Under the pieces are notes generated by a model. That model had not been told where the DNA came from, ran no database searches, and worked only from the letters and a program-made list of their open reading frames with translations. The translations under genes and the position numbers were made by a program. A stretch of 7,819 bases of DNA from an uncultured Bacillota bacterium. Lineage in GTDB: Bacteria; Bacillota_I; Bacilli_A; Erysipelotrichales; Erysipelotrichaceae. Position 1 is the first letter of the stretch, and each line of letters opens with the position of its first letter. Positions 1 through 6,152 of this stretch are shown here, in pieces. The stretch is from positions 1 through 7,819 of the forward strand of contig CASEHR010000144.1 of assembly GCA_949287785.1 (NCBI GenBank), given 5' to 3'.

Positions 1-1455
1 GTACTGAAGATTGAATTCATCGATCGTGACATCAAATCCCAGATTATTCATATATTCGACAACGGCTGCGCTGCCGATCTCATCGATGACCTGTTGCATC
101 GTTTGAACAGCAGTCGTATTTAACGAGTTACCTAAAGCATCGCGAAGACGTACTTCGCCGACATATGTATTGGTGGCATTTGCGATAACCACATCGGTAC
201 CGGCCCATTGTAAAGGCTTGTCAACCAGTACATGTGATGTAGCCCAACCGAGGTTTTCAAAGGCAAGGGCGTACTCCAACACCGGTTTTATCGATGAACC
301 CGGCTGATTATATTGATTGGTGGCATGATTAAGCAGCAGCTCACCGCCATAGGAATAGTTCCTTCCGCCTAATATACCAACTATTTCACCGGTATCGTTA
401 TCGATGCAGATCGATGCGATCTCAAAGGCGTCATCAGGGAATTCGATATATCCATCTGTATTGCCGGCTTGAATGTCATCCATAAGACTTTGCACATCAC
501 GATCCATCGCTGTATAGATACGCATCGGAGTCACAGTGGGATCATAACCGGTCAGCTCGATAGTTTCGGAAATGACCTGATCTATGTAAGCCTGATAAGG
601 ATTGCCATCACCTGCTTCGCCTTTGTAGTTTGGATCAACGAGCAGATCTTCTACCTTGACCGCTATCGCCATCTCATATTCTTCATCGGTAATGTAACCA
701 TGTCTGTTCATGAGATATAGAACTGTATTGCGTCTTTCGGTAGCTGCTTCCAGATCATTGTGAGGGTTAAAGGCATTTGGTGCATTGATTATGCCGGCCA
801 ACAGCGCACTCTCAGACAAGTTGAGGTCGGTGACATCTTTGTCAAAATAGTACTGGCTGGCTCTTTGGATACCACGGATATTACCAGTACCACCGAAGTT
901 GATCTTATTTAAGTACAATTCGAGAATCTGCTCTTTTGAAATGTTGCTCTCAAGTTCCAAAGCCAATGCGATCTCTTGCACTTTTCTCTCGACAGACTTT
1001 ACAGCACCCTGACCAGCCTCGTCATCCATGAAATAGGTGTATTTGACTAACTGCATCGTAAATGTACTGCCGCCTTGAGAAAAGCTCAATGTCTTCAGGT
1101 TTTCTATAAAAGCCTGGGTAAATCGTGGCACATCAAAGCCGTTATGTTCGAAGAAACGCGAGTCTTCTGTAGCTAAAAAGGCGTCGACCAGGACATTCGG
1201 AAGATCGTCATAGCTGATGTTTTCCCGCTTGACAGATCCGATCTCTCCGAATTGCTCGCCATTTCGATCATAAATCAGCGTGGATTGCTCACTCATAAAA
1301 TCATCGACATTCAGTGTTGGTTTATCTTTCAGTAAGATGGCAAATACGACAGCTGCCGCAATGAAACCGATAAGTTCGATCACTACGACAACGGAAACGA
1401 TCTTAGCTGGTAAACTCAATCGCTCCTTTGACCGTTTGTTGATTTTTTTAGTCAT
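1..1455 (-). CDS. ponA: Class A penicillin-binding protein (PBP1/PonA-like), C-terminus cut by left edge
   Basis: Bifunctional peptidoglycan synthase: glycosyltransferase (GT51) plus transpeptidase, anchored in the membrane and acting outside it. The 485 visible residues run from the ATG at 1455 to the left edge. They show a basic cytoplasmic tail (1-18), one membrane segment (about 19-42, with an unusual Glu27), then the GT51 motifs: EDSRFFEHNG with catalytic Glu97, GGSTFTMQ (128-135, where GGSTITQQ is usual), RKVQE with Glu161, and ILELYLNKINFG (177-188). The transpeptidase domain shows SSIK with nucleophile Ser387 and SLN at 444-446. The KTG motif must lie beyond the left edge. The start is supported by AAGGAGGA five bases upstream. 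The gene overlaps the end of recU by 8 bases, as in the recU-ponA operon of B. subtilis, so the two are probably co-transcribed and translationally coupled. The family is certain; the symbol rests on the recU/gpsB context. Confidence 0.95.
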   Translation of the reverse strand, partial: MTKKINKRSKERLSLPAKIVSVVVVIELIGFIAAAVVFAILLKDKPTLNVDDFMSEQSTLIYDRNGEQFGEIGSVKRENISYDDLPNVLVDAFLATEDSRFFEHNGFDVPRFTQAFIENLKTLSFSQGGSTFTMQLVKYTYFMDDEAGQGAVKSVERKVQEIALALELESNISKEQILELYLNKINFGGTGNIRGIQRASQYYFDKDVTDLNLSESALLAGIINAPNAFNPHNDLEAATERRNTVLYLMNRHGYITDEEYEMAIAVKVEDLLVDPNYKGEAGDGNPYQAYIDQVISETIELTGYDPTVTPMRIYTAMDRDVQSLMDDIQAGNTDGYIEFPDDAFEIASICIDNDTGEIVGILGGRNYSYGGELLLNHATNQYNQPGSSIKPVLEYALAFENLGWATSHVLVDKPLQWAGTDVVIANATNTYVGEVRLRDALGNSLNTTAVQTMQQVIDEIGSAAVVEYMNNLGFDVTIDEFNLQY

Positions 1456-2047
1456 CTAATTCCTCCTTGAAATATACATCATCGATCGTTTTGATATAGT
1501 CGACCGGAATCAAATATGTATTTGCGATCACATGGCCTTTATCCTTTATCCAATTGTACGGGATAGACCGTCGATCAGTATCATTATAATACAAAAGAAA
1601 ATCTTCAGCTTTAATCAGATAATCTGTATTGTAATAAGCCATACGGACAATGATAAAAGCGATAGCGCCATGGCTCAACACATCCGCCAAATGGTTGATC
1701 TGATGAGCGTGAATGCTCGAGAATGGAAATGCTGTTCTGCTTTTACACTCTTTTGCTTCAAAATCGATATAACGACCTTTGTATATGCCGTTATAGTCGG
1801 TAGTGGAAGGGATCTTGAAGTATGCTTCGGTTATCTTGGCTTTGTTGCGGGACGGATAGGAGACGTTGACGATCGTGATCGGCGTCGGTTTCTTATGAAT
1901 ATTAGCGATCTTGTATGCCAGATAATAGTCATTGGATTTGTTGATCTCACTTTCAAGCGTCATCCCACGCCGCGAAGTATCATGATGTGTTGTATTACGT
2001 ACAGGCTTACATTGTACGTCAGATTTTTTCCCATTTGGATATTTCAT
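1448..2047 (-). CDS. recU: Holliday junction resolvase RecU
   Basis: RecU cuts four-way DNA junctions in recombinational repair and chromosome segregation in Firmicutes, the role RuvC has in E. coli. The protein is 199 residues, near the roughly 206 of B. subtilis, and opens with the family-typical MKYPNGK. Conserved blocks are RRGMTLE (26-32), HKKPTPITIVN (51-61) and the nuclease core TTDYNGIYKGRYIDFEAKE (82-100). Asp84, Glu97 and Lys99 there match the metal-binding and catalytic residues of the PD-(D/E)XK fold. The start at 2047 is chosen because similarity begins at that Met. No Shine-Dalgarno sequence precedes it, and a TATAAT box lies only 8 bases upstream, so the mRNA may be leaderless. 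It overlaps the downstream PBP1 gene by 8 bases, and gpsB is divergent. Confidence 0.97.
   Translation of the reverse strand: MKYPNGKKSDVQCKPVRNTTHHDTSRRGMTLESEINKSNDYYLAYKIANIHKKPTPITIVNVSYPSRNKAKITEAYFKIPSTTDYNGIYKGRYIDFEAKECKSRTAFPFSSIHAHQINHLADVLSHGAIAFIIVRMAYYNTDYLIKAEDFLLYYNDTDRRSIPYNWIKDKGHVIANTYLIPVDYIKTIDDVYFKEELDD
1461..1468 (-). promoter_or_regulatory. Ribosome binding site of the PBP1 gene, inside recU
   Basis: Read on the minus strand this is AAGGAGGA, ending five bases before the ATG at 1455. It lies in the last codons of recU, so ribosomes finishing recU sit on it. This fixes the PBP1 start. Confidence 0.85.
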
Positions 2048-2055
2048 ATTTATAA

Positions 2056-2061
2056 ATTATA
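2056..2061 (-). promoter_or_regulatory. Probable -10 box of the recU-PBP1 operon
   Basis: The minus strand reads TATAAT, a perfect -10 hexamer, with 8 bases between it and the recU ATG. The start of transcription would fall within about 0-2 bases of the ATG. No good -35 is seen 16-18 bases upstream; the best alternatives, TTGGCT and TTCACT, are at wrong spacing. The box is convincing, but its use is inferred. Confidence 0.55.
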
Positions 2062-2103
2062 GTATGTTAAAAAAGTGAATACTAGCCAATATCGCAATAA
2101 ATA

Positions 2104-2112
2104 TGCTATATT
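2104..2112 (+). promoter_or_regulatory. Probable extended -10 promoter of gpsB
   Basis: The sequence TGCTATATT is a TGn-extended -10 box with a 5/6 hexamer. It would start transcription near 2119, giving a leader of about 22 bases that contains the gpsB ribosome binding site. The -35 region is poor, which the extended -10 can compensate. It is divergent from the recU -10 box, about 43 bases apart. Confidence 0.5.
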
Positions 2113-2141
2113 ATCTTTGTTGAGAATCAGAGGTGAAGGAT

Positions 2142-2456
2142 ATGAATAAACTAAATCTTACAGCACAAGATATCCTGGATAAAGAATTCAATGTTGATTT
2201 CAAGGGTTATAGTGCTAGTGAAGTCGATAGTTTTTTAGACATTGTATTGGAAGATTATCAGAACTACGATGAAAACATCGAGGAACTGCAAGCCAAGATC
2301 ACAGAATTGGAGGGCAAGATCGAAGAACTCAAGCGCAAGAATTTAGATTTGGAAAGCAAGCAGAAAGTCATCGATCTGGCTAATACCACTTCATACAGTT
2401 CTGTCGATCTCTTAAAACGTGTAGCGCGTTTGGAAGAAGAAGTATATCGTAAATAA
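2142..2456 (+). CDS. gpsB: Cell division adaptor GpsB
   Basis: GpsB is a DivIVA-like cytoplasmic coiled-coil protein that brings PBP1 to and from the division site. The 104-residue protein has the family's N-terminal DivIVA domain (about 1-40: LTAQDILDKEF, then GY at 22-23 and VDSFLD at 28-33), a central coiled coil (about 41-75, rich in E, L and K) and the short C-terminal helix with SVDLLKRVARLEEEV. Tyr23, Asp29 and Asp33 match the residues that hold the PBP1 tail in B. subtilis GpsB. The ATG at 2142 is preferred because AGAGGTGA ends five bases before it and the family starts there. An in-frame GTG at 2133 lies inside that ribosome binding site and is rejected. The PBP1 gene is just across the divergent promoter region. 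The stop codon at 2454-2456 lies inside the P1 helix of rnpB. Confidence 0.95.
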   Translation: MNKLNLTAQDILDKEFNVDFKGYSASEVDSFLDIVLEDYQNYDENIEELQAKITELEGKIEELKRKNLDLESKQKVIDLANTTSYSSVDLLKRVARLEEEVYRK

Positions 2457-2793
2457 CATTGCATAGACAATCGCTGGCAGACAGAGGAAAGTCCATGCTC
2501 GCACGATCTGAGATGATCGTAGTGTTTGTGCTGATTGAAAAAATAAGATCAGGCAGCGTAAGCTGACGGCTGATGATGACCTAAGGGTGACTATGGTCTA
2601 GTCTATAAAAGTGTCAAAGAGACGAGTCTTTGGGAAACTGAAGATGTGGAACGTGATAAACCCCGCAAGCGAGAAACTCAAATTTGGTAGAGGAACTCTA
2701 AAGAGCGAATCGGAAGCTCAATAGGGACGGGAGACCGTAGATAAATGATTGTCCTGCGTAGCAGACAGAACATGGCTTATTTGTAATGTTATT
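2452..2793 (+). ncRNA. rnpB: RNase P RNA, class B (Bacillus type)
   Basis: This is the catalytic RNA of RNase P, which removes tRNA 5' leaders. Conserved blocks recognised against the B. subtilis RNA from memory are AGAGGAAAGTCCATGCTCGC (from 2483), GTGGAACG followed by TAAACCCC (2645-2664), GCGAGAAACTCAAATTTGGTAGAGGAACTC (2669-2698), the AGATAAATGATTG block (2739-2751) and ACAGAACATGGCTTA (2765-2779). In the third block the B. subtilis CCC/GGGG pair becomes CTC/GAGG, a compensatory change. The ends pair: 2452-2463 with 2782-2793 make a 12-bp P1 helix with one G-U pair. At about 340 bases it is shorter than the 401 of B. subtilis. P3 is cut to about 3 bp (2474-2476 with 2482-2484), and the stretch before the last block lacks about 27 bases. 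A weak TATATC at 2443-2448 could place a start near 2455. Exact ends are uncertain by several bases. Confidence 0.95.
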
Positions 2794-2794
2794 A

Positions 2795-2815
2795 AAGGGC
2801 TGACAGCCCTTATTT
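2795..2815 (+). terminator. Hairpin after rnpB, possible leaky terminator
   Basis: AAGGGC (2795-2800) pairs with GCCCTT (2806-2811) around TGACA, followed by ATTT rather than a clean T-run. It begins one base after the rnpB P1 helix, and the pgsA ribosome binding site starts only five bases after the ATTT. The interrupted T-run suggests partial termination at best. Confidence 0.6.
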
Positions 2816-2830
2816 AAAAGAAGGAGAGAA

Positions 2831-3424
2831 ATGAACTTACCTAATAAACTCACTGTATTCCGGATCGTACTTGTACCGGTGATCGTCTTGGTCTGGCTTT
2901 TTCCATACAATGAATTCAATATCGCATTCCACGTCTTTCATTTCGGTCAGACCAGTTTATCAGTCTTGAATATCATCATTCTGGCTCTATTCGCTATTGC
3001 CTCATTTACGGATTTTGTCGATGGACAGATCGCTAGACGTAAGAATTTGATCACGACCTTCGGCAAATTTGCTGACCCGATCGCCGACAAGCTACTTGTC
3101 AATACACTTTTGATCCTAATGGCTTATGAACATTATATTCCGGTCGTGCCAGTCATTATCATGCTTGGACGGGATATCATCGTCGATGGTTGTCGGATGA
3201 TGGCTTCAAAAAGCGGTATAGTCGTTGCAGCAGGTATTTTGGGTAAACTTAAGACCGTTTTGCAGATGTTCACGGTGATTTTTGTCCTTTTGAACAATCT
3301 GCCGTTTGCTCTATGGAATATTCCTGTAAGTGATTTCATGTTATGGTTTGCCACTTTGATTTCGGTAGTGAGCGGCTATTCCTATTTCATACAGATGAAA
3401 GAGTACATTTTTGAATCAAAATAA
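2831..3424 (+). CDS. pgsA: CDP-diacylglycerol-glycerol-3-phosphate 3-phosphatidyltransferase
   Basis: An integral membrane enzyme that makes phosphatidylglycerol phosphate from CDP-diacylglycerol and glycerol 3-phosphate, the committed step to phosphatidylglycerol. The protein is 197 residues, normal for the family, with several hydrophobic segments (about 8-24, 44-60, 88-112, 128-155 and 160-185). The CDP-alcohol phosphatidyltransferase signature is complete: Asp61-x2-Asp64-Gly65-x2-Ala68-Arg69-x8-Gly78-x3-Asp82-x3-Asp86. The N-terminal NLPNKLTVFRI is typical of PgsA. AAGGAG at 2821-2826 ends four bases before the ATG. The gene stands directly upstream of recA, as is common in Firmicutes, but without the cinA gene found between them in B. 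subtilis. No promoter is visible in the 37 bases after rnpB, so transcription may come through from gpsB-rnpB. Confidence 0.95.
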   Translation: MNLPNKLTVFRIVLVPVIVLVWLFPYNEFNIAFHVFHFGQTSLSVLNIIILALFAIASFTDFVDGQIARRKNLITTFGKFADPIADKLLVNTLLILMAYEHYIPVVPVIIMLGRDIIVDGCRMMASKSGIVVAAGILGKLKTVLQMFTVIFVLLNNLPFALWNIPVSDFMLWFATLISVVSGYSYFIQMKEYIFESK

Positions 3425-3472
3425 TTAGGACTATCTGTATTTTGATTCTTATATAGAAACGGAGGATATGTG

Positions 3473-4477
3473 ATGGCAAAAGAAGTCAATGAAAATCGTG
3501 ATCGCCTTTTAGATGAGGCCATCAAACAGATTGAGAAGCAATATGGTAAAGGCTCGGTAATGAAGCTTGGGGAACGCAGCAATGTTGATGTCGACGTCAT
3601 ATCAAGCGGATCTTTGGCGATCGATAATTGTCTTGGTGTAGGTGGTTTCCCAAAGGGGAGAATCGTCGAGATATACGGTCCCGAGTCAAGCGGTAAGACG
3701 ACCCTTGCTTTGCAAGCGATCGCTGAATGTCAAAAAAGCGGCGGTAAAGCTGCTTTCATCGATGCGGAACATGCGATCGATCCTAAATATGCCAAAGCTC
3801 TAGGGGTTGATATCGATGATTTGATTTTATCGCAGCCTGATTCAGGTGAGCAGGCTCTGGAGATAACGGAAGTTCTGGCAAAATCGGGAGCTATTGATAT
3901 TATTGTAATCGATTCAGTAGCCGCTTTAGTACCGCAAGCTGAGCTAGATGGTGAGATGGGTGATCAGAATGTCGGTCTGCATGCCCGCTTGATGTCTAAA
4001 GCCATGCGAAAGCTGGCTGGTACTATGTCGACACATAACTGTTTAGCGATCTTTATCAACCAATTGAGAGAAAAGGTAGGGGTTATGTTCGGTAATCCCG
4101 AAACCACGACCGGCGGAAGAGCCCTTAAGTTCTATTCGACGATCCGTTTGGAAGTTCGTAAGTCAGAATCAATCAAAAACGGAACGGAGATCATTGGTAA
4201 TAAAGTCAATGTCAAAGTATCCAAGAATAAGGTGGCGGCACCGTTTAAAAGTACGTCGGTAGAGATCTATTATGGAGAAGGGATCTCGCACACGTCTGAA
4301 GTAGTTCAGCTTGGTGTCGATCTTGGCATCATCGATAAGAGCGGAGCGTGGTTCAGCTATAACGGCGATAAGATCGGTCAGGGTAAGGAATCAGTCAGAG
4401 GATTCCTCAAAGAAAACCCTTCGATCGATGAAGAAATCACCGCAAAGATCAAAAATGCCCTATTCAACAAAGATTAA
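3473..4477 (+). CDS. recA: Recombinase RecA
   Basis: ATP-dependent strand-exchange protein for homologous recombination and the SOS signal. It has 334 residues. The Walker A motif is GPESSGKT (69-76), the catalytic Glu is at 99 in DAEHA, and Walker B is IIVID (143-147). The DNA-binding loop 2 region runs through NQLREKVGVMFGNPETTTGG (196-215). The ATG at 3473 is chosen because GGAGG at 3461-3465 lies seven bases upstream and MAKE is a usual RecA start; an in-frame GTG three bases earlier is possible. The protein ends at NALFNKD, without the long acidic tail of E. coli or B. subtilis RecA (about 350 residues). No Firmicute LexA box (CGAAC-N4-GTTCG type) and no clear promoter is seen in the 48 bases after pgsA, so co-transcription is likely. 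A terminator starts within the stop codon. Confidence 0.98.
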   Translation: MAKEVNENRDRLLDEAIKQIEKQYGKGSVMKLGERSNVDVDVISSGSLAIDNCLGVGGFPKGRIVEIYGPESSGKTTLALQAIAECQKSGGKAAFIDAEHAIDPKYAKALGVDIDDLILSQPDSGEQALEITEVLAKSGAIDIIVIDSVAALVPQAELDGEMGDQNVGLHARLMSKAMRKLAGTMSTHNCLAIFINQLREKVGVMFGNPETTTGGRALKFYSTIRLEVRKSESIKNGTEIIGNKVNVKVSKNKVAAPFKSTSVEIYYGEGISHTSEVVQLGVDLGIIDKSGAWFSYNGDKIGQGKESVRGFLKENPSIDEEITAKIKNALFNKD

Positions 4478-4496
4478 GACCTTCGGGTCTTTTTTT
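4476..4496 (+). terminator. Rho-independent terminator of recA
   Basis: AAGACC (4476-4481) pairs with GGTCTT (4486-4491) around a TTCG loop closed by C-G, an extra-stable tetraloop, followed by a T-run to 4496. The first two paired bases are the last two bases of the recA TAA stop codon. Confidence 0.93.
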
Positions 4497-4516
4497 GTGA
4501 TAATTATGGGAAATTC

Positions 4517-4545
4517 TTGTGAATGATCTGAAAATGGTTTAAAAT
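4517..4545 (+). promoter_or_regulatory. Promoter of rny-ymdB
   Basis: TTGTGA (4517-4522), a 17-base spacer and TAAAAT (4540-4545) form a standard vegetative promoter, starting near 4552. It lies just after the recA terminator. The predicted leader is about 41 bases and begins with a short GAAG/CTTC hairpin (4552-4565) before the AAGGAGG at 4579-4585. Confidence 0.7.
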
Positions 4546-4592
4546 TATAAAGAAGTTTATGCTTCGAAAAGAATAAATAAGGAGGTTATAAA

Positions 4593-6152
4593 ATGGATAA
4601 TTTATTATCTCCTTCTCTTATTTTTGCATGTTTGATCGGTCTTTTGATTGGTGTCGCTATCATGTTGATAGTCGGCAAGATCGGTCTAAATAGAGGTAAG
4701 GCCTTAGCTAAGCAGATCATTGATGAAGCAGAAGCTAAGTCTAAAAATATGGTCAAGCAAGCTATCCTCGACGGAAAGACGCAAGTCTACGATTTGAAAC
4801 TGCAGGCAGAAAAGGAATTGAAGGATCGTAGAGCGGAATTGACAGATCTAGAAAACAAGCTATTAAGAAGAGAAGACAGTTTGAATTATCGTGATGAAAC
4901 GATGAATCAAAAGGAGAAAAAATTAGACAACAAATTAAAACAGGCTGAGGAAAAAGAACAGAAACTCAGCAATATGGAACAGGAACTTCAGTCACGTATC
5001 GATGGCCAGATCGCGCTGTTGGAAAAGGTCTCGAATATGTCTGAGGCTGATGCGAAAGCGGAATTGATGGATGTTGTCGAAAAGAAGATTCAGAATGAAG
5101 TTGCTGTTTATATTCGTGATTGTGAAGAAGATGCCCGTTTGAAAGCACAGGAGATATCAAGGGAGATCATCGCCACAGCGATCCAACGCTACTCGCAAGA
5201 AGAGGCGATTGAGCGCAGTGTCTCTGTAATATCGATACCTAATGAAGAAATGAAAGGACGAATCATTGGTCGTGAAGGTCGTAATATTCAAGCTTTTGAA
5301 GCTGCGACAGGTGTTGATCTGATCATTGATGACACTCCAGAGACAATTACGATTTCCTGCTTCAATCCAATCAGAAGAGAGATCGCCCGTGTTGCTTTGG
5401 AATCTTTGATCCGTGATGGACGTATACAGCCGGGCAGGATCGAAGATGTCGTTAAAAAGGTTACAAAAGAGATCAATGATGAAATTTATAAAGCCGGCGA
5501 GAATGCGATTTTCCGTTTGCAGATCGGAAAAATGAACAAGGAACTCGTACAGCTCGTCGGACGGATGAAATATCGTTATTCATATGGTCAAAACGGTCTT
5601 CAACACTCGATGGAAGTTGCTTTCATCGCCGGTATGATGGCAGCTGAACTAGGTCTTAATCAGTCACTTGCAAAGCGTGCCGGTCTGTTGCATGATATTG
5701 GTAAAGCGGTTGATTTTGAAGTTGATGGCACACATGTGGAATTGGGAGCTAAGATCGCTAAGAAGTATGGTGAGAACGAAGTTGTCATCAACGCTATCGA
5801 ATCACATCATGGTGATAAACCGGCTACATCTCTGATCGCCAATCTTGTCGCCGCTGCAGATACTCTCAGTGCTGCCCGTCCGGGAGCTCGTAACGAAGGT
5901 CTTGAAAACTATATCAATCGGTTGGAAAGCCTTGAGAATATTGCCAAGAGTTTTGACGGCGTTGAGAAGGCTTTCGCGATCCAAGCTGGTCGTGAAGTGA
6001 GAGTAATGGTAATGCCGGATAAAGTCGATGATGCCAAATGTCATCTGATTGCTCATGATATTAAAGAGAAGATCGAAAATGAACTCACTTATCCAGGTCA
6101 GATAAAAGTAACTGTTATTCGTGATATGCGTGCTAGTGAGATAGCCAAATAA
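4593..6152 (+). CDS. rny: Ribonuclease Y
   Basis: Membrane-anchored endoribonuclease that starts bulk mRNA decay in many Firmicutes. The 519 residues match the 520 of B. subtilis. The order is one membrane segment (about 8-28), a long charged coiled coil (about 35-200), a KH RNA-binding domain with GRIIGREGRNI (222-232), and an HD phosphohydrolase domain with His338, the HD pair 367-368, His405-His406 and Asp423, which bind the catalytic metal. The C-terminal block FAIQAGREVRVMV and the ending PGQIKVTVIRDMRA are family-typical. AAGGAGG lies seven bases before the ATG. The stop overlaps the ymdB start by one base (TAATG), so the two should be made together; in B. subtilis YmdB and RNase Y act and interact with each other. 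It follows recA as in B. subtilis. Confidence 0.98.
   Translation: MDNLLSPSLIFACLIGLLIGVAIMLIVGKIGLNRGKALAKQIIDEAEAKSKNMVKQAILDGKTQVYDLKLQAEKELKDRRAELTDLENKLLRREDSLNYRDETMNQKEKKLDNKLKQAEEKEQKLSNMEQELQSRIDGQIALLEKVSNMSEADAKAELMDVVEKKIQNEVAVYIRDCEEDARLKAQEISREIIATAIQRYSQEEAIERSVSVISIPNEEMKGRIIGREGRNIQAFEAATGVDLIIDDTPETITISCFNPIRREIARVALESLIRDGRIQPGRIEDVVKKVTKEINDEIYKAGENAIFRLQIGKMNKELVQLVGRMKYRYSYGQNGLQHSMEVAFIAGMMAAELGLNQSLAKRAGLLHDIGKAVDFEVDGTHVELGAKIAKKYGENEVVINAIESHHGDKPATSLIANLVAAADTLSAARPGARNEGLENYINRLESLENIAKSFDGVEKAFAIQAGREVRVMVMPDKVDDAKCHLIAHDIKEKIENELTYPGQIKVTVIRDMRASEIAK

Noticed and set aside
1532..2062. Long plus-strand open frame opposite recU
   Set aside because: It is the antisense shadow of recU, a clear family member; the frame shows no known motif and no ribosome binding site.
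2133..2141. In-frame GTG as start of gpsB, adding MKD
   Set aside because: It lies within the AGAGGTGA ribosome binding site, and the ATG at 2142 has correct spacing and matches the family start.
2443..2448. TATATC as a separate rnpB promoter
   Set aside because: It is well placed to start at 2455, but it is only 4/6 and no -35 fits; not listed as a feature.
4311..4526. Open frame overlapping the end of recA in another frame
   Set aside because: It runs through the recA coding region and its terminator hairpin and has no ribosome binding site.
4559..4576. Five-codon upstream frame (ATG CTT CGA AAA GAA TAA) in the rny leader
   Set aside because: It has no ribosome binding site and its ATG is in the loop of the hairpin; likely chance.
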